From NCBI GenBank assembly GCA_009694265.1, contig SHVM01000004.1, forward strand, positions 1 to 64,000: DNA of 64,000 nucleotides, in the 5' to 3' direction. Source of the stretch: Pseudolabrys sp. (lineage in GTDB: Bacteria; Pseudomonadota; Alphaproteobacteria; Rhizobiales; Xanthobacteraceae). Positions 59,601-64,000 of this stretch are shown here, piece by piece. The notes under the pieces are model-generated. The model had not been told where the DNA came from. It saw only the letters and a list, made by a program, of their open reading frames with translations, and did no database searches. Within the stretch, counting starts at the first letter, position 1; each line of letters begins with the position of its first letter. Position numbers and translations under genes: made by a program.

Positions 59601-60208
59601 GAAAGATCACGCTCGCCGATGCCCAATTCGCCGGCCTCGATCCACGCGCCTTCGATGCCGTCACCCGCGCGGTCGATCAGGGATTGACGATTGACGCCGG
59701 GCGTATCTCCAACGTGGTGAGCAAGGCATTGGAGAGCGGTCAGCTTATCGTGAAGCGCGCCGACGGCATGATCGCGATCAGCGCCGGCCAAGCGCGGCTG
59801 AGGAATGTCAATGTAGAAAGTAAGGACGCCGACTTGGCTCTTGCAGGCAATCTCGATCTCACCGACGGTTCGATCGATGCGCGGCTTGTACTCTCGGGAT
59901 CAAACCATGCCGCCGGCGCCAAGCTGGATAATTTGCCGGATATTTTCATGGCCTTGAAAGGACCGCTCGATGCGCCGTCGCGTAGCATCGACGTGTCTGC
60001 GCTGACCGGATGGCTCACCTTGCGGGCGGTCGAAAATCAGGCGAAGCGATTGCGGGCGATCGAAGGCGCATCGCCGCAACCAGGTGGGCAACCGCCGGAG
60101 CCAAAGAGCGAGCAGGCGCCCGCCTTGCCGGCCCCGCTCAATATCAGACCGTTGCCGGCGCCGGCACGCAACAAACAGCCGGCGGCGTCAGTCGGCCCGC
60201 AGAACTGA
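56672..60208 (+). CDS. AsmA family protein
   Basis: N-terminal TM then GRLIGVDVRVTGEIDARLLPSPRLTLYDIEIGN; very long beta-rich repetitive architecture; DAVTRAVDQGLTIDAGRISNVVSKALESGQLIVKRADG. Confidence 0.9.
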   Translation: MALQTTLLGLAIAIILALLAALVGPLLIDWGGHRSLFEAQAGRLIGVDVRVTGEIDARLLPSPRLTLYDIEIGNSGQDSIGKDKIRARSLGIEFALGPLMRGEWRATELHIAGPQISLGLDATGRVQAPNISVGFDPDGLTIDRLIIEDGKVTLTDAANGASMTLDRLWFNGEARSLIGPLKGEGAVTIGAELYPFRIAAGRYSEDGGLKLHVNVDPVNHPLSIEADGALTLAGGEPRFEGTLNLARPVGIASRGAGSVTQSITQPWRLSGKIKATAAAALMQQAEFQYGSEELGLKLTGVADFKFGRHPRFDGVLSGRQIDLGRVLAASDGGPLLPAAAIRQLAELGGAAFRPTIPIQIGVGIDQITLGGGSVANLRGDISSGAQGWNLDRFEFRAPGFTQVRLSGHLAVGATGAAFTGPAEIESSDPKTLAAWLEGRSETAQGDMRPLSLRGEVTLASEKIAVERLKAEFDRKTIAGRLAYVFAAGNRSAKLEAELNAPELDIDAALGFGNALLTGSKFEWPRDMTIAADIGRATIAGITARNASARLKVDAGGLQIDRLSVADLGGATFSASGRIITATASPQGNMRVDLDAPDMTPVMALLARFVPDVAQALGRGAPMMAPAKLHVRLTIDGNAPATQAKLGIDGSLGKVRVTLNGQANADPVAFSFGDMKLDGKLEADDGKALVSMLGLGRVVAVDKSPGSLTVEVNGPARGELRLDGRMTAGGLEANVNGTARLFADTLSAALRATIVRADISPLRDPTGGHAALPVAFASRITLAGKDLSLADINANIGGTTLRGKLGATLQRPSRLQGEIEADHADGASLIAAAIGNSKMPASAGNGNAAWVWSSEPFADGPFGEFAGHVALKARRLDLLPQLTAREFRATLRLGRQEFGLEDMTGDMAGGRLAGSISFRAADDGLKTQAKVALTGVDAATLLQAGARPAISGSLSLTAEIDGTGLSPAALIGSLQGTGKITLADAQFAGLDPRAFDAVTRAVDQGLTIDAGRISNVVSKALESGQLIVKRADGMIAISAGQARLRNVNVESKDADLALAGNLDLTDGSIDARLVLSGSNHAAGAKLDNLPDIFMALKGPLDAPSRSIDVSALTGWLTLRAVENQAKRLRAIEGASPQPGGQPPEPKSEQAPALPAPLNIRPLPAPARNKQPAASVGPQN

Positions 60209-60484
60209 GAGACCCGCGCGCCCGCCCGCCCCATCGCGGGCAAGTGCTTGCGTATGGCGTTCGTCGCCGATCTGCGTACGGTAATGATCGAGAACGAACA
60301 GGCGGATCGCGGACGACAGATTTCCATGGTGACGATCTGTGTCGATCGAGGCCACCAGGTCCGACAGCGTCAGATCGCGGCGGTTCGCTATCTCTTTGAG
60401 ACCCTTCCAGAACGCATCTTCAAGACTGACACTCGTCTTGTGACCCGCAATGACGATCGAGCGTTTGACAACCGGCGATTTCAT
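60188..60484 (-). CDS. Ribbon-helix-helix domain protein (RHH_4-like)
   Basis: VVKRSIVIAGHKTSVSLEDAFWKGLKEIANRRDLTLSDLVASIDTDRHHGNLSSAIRLFVLDHYR. Confidence 0.85.
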   Translation of the reverse strand: MKSPVVKRSIVIAGHKTSVSLEDAFWKGLKEIANRRDLTLSDLVASIDTDRHHGNLSSAIRLFVLDHYRTQIGDERHTQALARDGAGGRAGLSVLRAD

Positions 60485-60669
60485 CGGCCGTCTCCTGTTT
60501 TGATCCGGTGCCTGTCGAGATCGTGGCTGGCTTTCGTCTGCTGCGCGCCTTCGAGTTCGCGCAAGTGCTTGGGCTGGCCGTGGGCAAGCCGATTGGCGTG
60601 GGCACGCTGATCGCCCTGTTGCCGCTTGGCTCGCTTTCGGGCCGTTCGAAGATTCACAAGTTCAGCCAT
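60481..60669 (-). CDS. DUF4169 family protein
   Basis: MAELVNLRTARKRAKRQQGDQRAHANRLAHGQPK resembles DUF4169; coupled to the RHH gene. Confidence 0.7.
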   Translation of the reverse strand: MAELVNLRTARKRAKRQQGDQRAHANRLAHGQPKHLRELEGAQQTKASHDLDRHRIKTGDGR

Positions 60670-60883
60670 TCAATGTCTCGACGGTAACTGGATACGTTCT
60701 GCTCGGGTCGTGATGTGACCCCGGTGCACCACCGCCAAATACCCGACATGTTGGTGGACGACTCCGTAAGATTGCACCTATTAGTTTGCGGGGAATCGTC
60801 ACGTGAATTCAATACACGGTTAGTTGATCGTAATAGATCGCCCCGTGACTGTTAGCGAATACCATCAGAAAAGATCGGGATAG

Positions 60884-61180
60884 TTATCGTGGTAATAAGA
60901 CACTTCTAAATGTATATTTTAGAACTTCAAAAACTTTACTATCGAAAACATGAAATTGACGTTCAATAACGTTACGGCAAGTTATGGCATCGTGAAATAT
61001 GTCATACAACATCTGTAGAATAGTACCGCGATACGTAAGTCGGGTACCGGACAATACATTCCAGGCTTCGAATACAACTTTGCCCTTCGCGGCCTCATAT
61101 TGCGGCAGGTAGCAGGGTTCGCCCACACCTGTGCACGGCGGTTGCCCATCCGGGTACCGCGGCCCATTGAAAAAAATCAC
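60884..61180 (-). CDS. Uncharacterised ORF in AT-rich patch (possibly remnant)
   Basis: MIFFNGPRYPDGQPPCTGVGEPCYLPQYEAAKGKVVFEAWNVLSGTRLTYRG; GTG start 5 nt after the fumC stop; no family recognised. Confidence 0.3.
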   Translation of the reverse strand: MIFFNGPRYPDGQPPCTGVGEPCYLPQYEAAKGKVVFEAWNVLSGTRLTYRGTILQMLYDIFHDAITCRNVIERQFHVFDSKVFEVLKYTFRSVLLPR

Positions 61181-61184
61181 CGAA

Positions 61185-62612
61185 TTATCGCGGGTGCGTC
61201 ATTTTGGAGGGGCGGACTAGACGATCGAAATCGGGCCCGGAGACATAACCCAGCCGCATGGCTTCCGCGCGCAGCGTGGTGCCGTTGGCGTGCGCGGCTT
61301 TGGCGACCTGCGCGGCCTTGTCGTAGCCGATGTGTGGCGCCAGCGCGGTCACCAGCATCAGCGAGTGCTGCATCAATTCGGCGATGCGCGGCTCGTTGGC
61401 CTTTATCCCCGCCACGCAATTGCCGGTGAAGGAATTGACCGCATCGCCCAAGAGCCGGATCGATTGCAGCATGGCGTAGGCCAGCACCGGCTTGTAGACG
61501 TTGAGCTCGAAATGGCCCTGACTGCCGGCCACGGTGATCGTGGTGTTATTCCCAAACACCTCGCAGCACACCATGGTGAGCGCCTCGCTCTGCGTCGGAT
61601 TGGTCTTGCCCGGCATGATCGAGGAGCCCAACTCGTTGCTCGGCAAGATCAACTCGCCCAGCCCCGAACGCGGGCCGGAGCCGAGCAGGCGGATATCATT
61701 GGCGACCTTGAACAGCGCGGTGGCGGCGGCATTGAGCGCGCCATGCACGAACACATAGGCATCGTGGCCGGCCATGTGCTCGAATTTATTGGGCGCGCTC
61801 ACGAACGGCAGCTTGGTGAGCGCAGCGATGCGGCGCGCGAACGCCTTGGCGAATTTCGGTTTTGAATTCAAACCAGTGCCGACGGCGGTGCCGCCCTGCG
61901 CCAGCGGATAAAGCTCGCGCTGCGCCAGCGCGATGCGCAGGCCCGCGGATTTCACCTGCGCGGCATAGCCGGAGAACTCCTGCCCCAAGGTGATCGGCGT
62001 CGCATCCATCATATGGGTGCGGCCGATCTTGACGATCCGCGCGAATTGTTTCGCCTTGCGGTCGAGCGCCTTGTGCAATTTCGTCAAGGCCGGCAGCAAA
62101 TGCCGCGCGATTTCCATCGCCGCGGCGATGTGCATGGCGGACGGGATGCTGTCGTTGGACGACTGGCTCATATTGACGTGATCGTTGGGATGCACCGGTG
62201 ACTTCGAGCCGAGTTTGCCGCCGAGCGCCACGTTGGCCGCGTTCGCGATCACTTCATTGACGTTCATATTGGTCTGCGTGCCGGAGCCGGTCTGCCACAC
62301 CAGCAGCGGGAAATGCCCGTCCAGCTTGCCGTCGGCGATATCCTTCGCCACGGCGGCGATGGCGCCCGCCCTTTTGCGGTCGAGCGAGCCGAGATCGCGG
62401 TTGACTTCGGCCGCAGCAGCCTTGATCAGGCCGAGCGCGCGCACGATTTCGACCGGCATGCGCTCGGAGCCGATGCGAAAATTATGTAGCGAGCGCTCGG
62501 TCTGCGCGCCCCAGAGTCTGTCGGCGGGGATAGTCAGCGGGCCGAAGGCGTCGCTCTCAATTCGCGTTTTTTGACGCTTCTTGTTGCGCGTCTTGTTGCG
62601 CTTTTTAGCCAT
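61185..62612 (-). CDS. fumC: Class II fumarate hydratase
   Basis: [63 protein letters not shown]. Confidence 0.96.
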   Translation of the reverse strand: MAKKRNKTRNKKRQKTRIESDAFGPLTIPADRLWGAQTERSLHNFRIGSERMPVEIVRALGLIKAAAAEVNRDLGSLDRKRAGAIAAVAKDIADGKLDGHFPLLVWQTGSGTQTNMNVNEVIANAANVALGGKLGSKSPVHPNDHVNMSQSSNDSIPSAMHIAAAMEIARHLLPALTKLHKALDRKAKQFARIVKIGRTHMMDATPITLGQEFSGYAAQVKSAGLRIALAQRELYPLAQGGTAVGTGLNSKPKFAKAFARRIAALTKLPFVSAPNKFEHMAGHDAYVFVHGALNAAATALFKVANDIRLLGSGPRSGLGELILPSNELGSSIMPGKTNPTQSEALTMVCCEVFGNNTTITVAGSQGHFELNVYKPVLAYAMLQSIRLLGDAVNSFTGNCVAGIKANEPRIAELMQHSLMLVTALAPHIGYDKAAQVAKAAHANGTTLRAEAMRLGYVSGPDFDRLVRPSKMTHPR

Positions 62613-63196
62613 TACTTCTTGCGGAAACGGTCGAGGCGAACCACTTCGCCGCCGCCGCTTTTGGGCTTGTCGGGCTCGGGATCCGGCACCGCGGCCAGAG
62701 CGGGGGGGCCGGGCGCCTTGGTTTCGGCCAGCGTCGGCCCGGGAAAGCGTTTTTTCTTCGCGGGCTTATCGTGACCCTTGTCCTGTCCCTTTTCTTGTCC
62801 TTTTTCTTGCGCATTGGCCGGCGTCTGCCGGCCCTGGCCCTCGACGACTTCCTCGAATTGCAGGCCGAATTGCACCGACGGATCGAAGAAGCCGTTGATT
62901 GCTTCGAACGGAATGGCCAGCCGCTCGGTGATGCCGCCGAACGACAGGCCGACCTCGAAGCCGTGCTCGTCCACCTTCAAATCCCAGAACTGGTGCTGCA
63001 GGATGACCGTCATCTCGTCCGGATATTGCGCGCGCAGCTGGTCCGACATGCGCACGCCATCGGCGTGGGTGTCGAAGGTGATAAAAAAATGATGATCGCC
63101 CGGCAGGCCCTTCTTGGCGGCATCCGTGAGCACGCCGCGCACGACGCCGCGCAGCGCCTGCTGGGTCAGGAGATCGTAGCGGATTTGGTCGGCCAT
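62612..63196 (-). CDS. sspB: SspB family ClpXP adaptor-like protein (alphaproteobacterial)
   Basis: [84 protein letters not shown]. Confidence 0.9.
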   Translation of the reverse strand: MADQIRYDLLTQQALRGVVRGVLTDAAKKGLPGDHHFFITFDTHADGVRMSDQLRAQYPDEMTVILQHQFWDLKVDEHGFEVGLSFGGITERLAIPFEAINGFFDPSVQFGLQFEEVVEGQGRQTPANAQEKGQEKGQDKGHDKPAKKKRFPGPTLAETKAPGPPALAAVPDPEPDKPKSGGGEVVRLDRFRKK

Positions 63197-63299
63197 GCGG
63201 CCTCGCGGGACTGCGGTTTAAGGACTCGGGGCCGGATGCTAGCGCATGATCCCGAAAAGTGGAGATGAAAAATGGAGACGAAAGTGGAGGCTTCTGTTG

Positions 63300-63605
63300 C
63301 CAGGTGCCTCCGAACCCCGCCTAACCGCTGCTAAGACGGCTAGGGCTTGTAGGCTTGGTTATTCAAACCGCTTACGCAGCCTGAGCAACCGGAGCATAGT
63401 TGTCATTTGCAACTACGATTTGGCCCGATAACGGCGGAACCATGCCGAGCAAAAGTTCGTCCTTTACGCCCTCGTCGATCCTATTTCGCCCCCGCCGAAG
63501 CCCAGCCGGGCTTGCGCTTTGGTGGAGGCGCCGGGTACTGCCCCCGGGTCCGAAAGGTTTATTACGACGGCCATTTATCGCCATAGCCGGGTTGCCCCGG
63601 CGGGA
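63300..63605 (-). ncRNA. ssrA: Two-piece (circularly permuted) tmRNA, alphaproteobacterial type
   Basis: Tag ORF 63410->63372 encodes ANDNYAPVAQAA*; acceptor piece ends CGCCTCC-A-CCA (63530->63520); coding piece begins GGGGGCG at 63493; ~26-nt intervening segment. Outer ends approximate. Confidence 0.93.
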
Positions 63606-63840
63606 ATGAATATAGGCGCTATTGGTTGACGAAAGAAGACCCGATCGCGTGTTTTATGTGAAACAAATCCTAGCGTGGCATGCGCGTGGCGCATGCCGGG
63701 GATAAGGGGCGGGCCTGATTTTATTGGGTTTTCGGTATCGGGCGCGGCCGTCATGCTCGTAGAAGCGCCAATCCTCGGGGCCGAGGATGCCTGAGCTCGG
63801 CTTGACCTGACGGATTTTTTGTACCAGCGCGATGGAGAGA

Positions 63841-64000
63841 CTATTGCATTTGCGCGGCCTGATCTAGCGGTGTCAGGAACGGGCTCATCGTCTGTGGTGC
63901 CGGTGGTCGATATCCGAGCGATGAGTGCGGCCTGACAGTGTTGTAGTGCTTTCGCCATTGCTCGATGACGATCTGTGCTTCTTTCAGGCTGTAGAAGATC
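63841..64000 (-). mobile_element. 3' end of IS3-family transposase (OrfB), continues beyond window
   Basis: Minus-strand translation IFYSLKEAQIVIEQWRKHYNTVRPHSSLGYRPPAPQTMSPFLTPLDQAAQMQ* matches the IS3-family C-terminal RPHSSLGYRPP motif. Confidence 0.85.

Noticed and set aside
63372-63584. 70-aa protein from the ORF track
   Set aside because: It is the tmRNA gene; only the last 12 codons (ANDNYAPVAQAA) are translated, as the tag.
63575-63958. 127-aa minus-strand ORF overlapping the IS end
   Set aside because: Out of frame with the recognisable transposase C-terminus (RPHSSLGYRPP) in the same DNA.

Overview
High-GC alphaproteobacterial (Rhizobiales-like) chromosomal window. Its core is a nearly complete dcw cell-division/peptidoglycan cluster: rsmH-ftsL-ftsI-murE-murF-mraY-murD-ftsW-murG-[higBA]-murC-murB-[TPR gene, reverse]-ddl-ftsQ-ftsA-ftsZ-lpxC-bamD-recN-ligA. 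To the left lie xseA (partial), a minus-strand lipid A/Kdo block (pmbA, cysQ-like, DUF4170, DUF374 acyltransferase, waaA, lpxK), a fused hydantoinase/5-oxoprolinase, RNase P RNA and an amidase. To the right are mostly housekeeping genes (MFS, aminopeptidase P, prmA, hemerythrin, L,D-transpeptidase, uvrD/pcrA, SDR, thioesterase, 2-hydroxyacid dehydrogenase, FAD-linked oxidase, AsmA, fumC, sspB), a circularly permuted two-piece tmRNA gene and the 3' end of an IS3-type transposase at the edge. I do not see a clearly novel multigene system. The most interesting signals are: palindromic dispersed repeats inserted in frame in two coding genes (hydantoinase and uvrD); a second repeat family (GTCATGGCCGGG...) in four dcw intergenic gaps; a HigBA toxin-antitoxin module splitting murG from murC, with a compact promoter/operator and a possibly leaderless toxin start; the permuted ssrA with an unusual T-loop; a chimeric double-pseudogene scar (ModA-like/DUF3309); an unannotated ~46-aa membrane peptide; and two compositionally atypical AT-richer patches.
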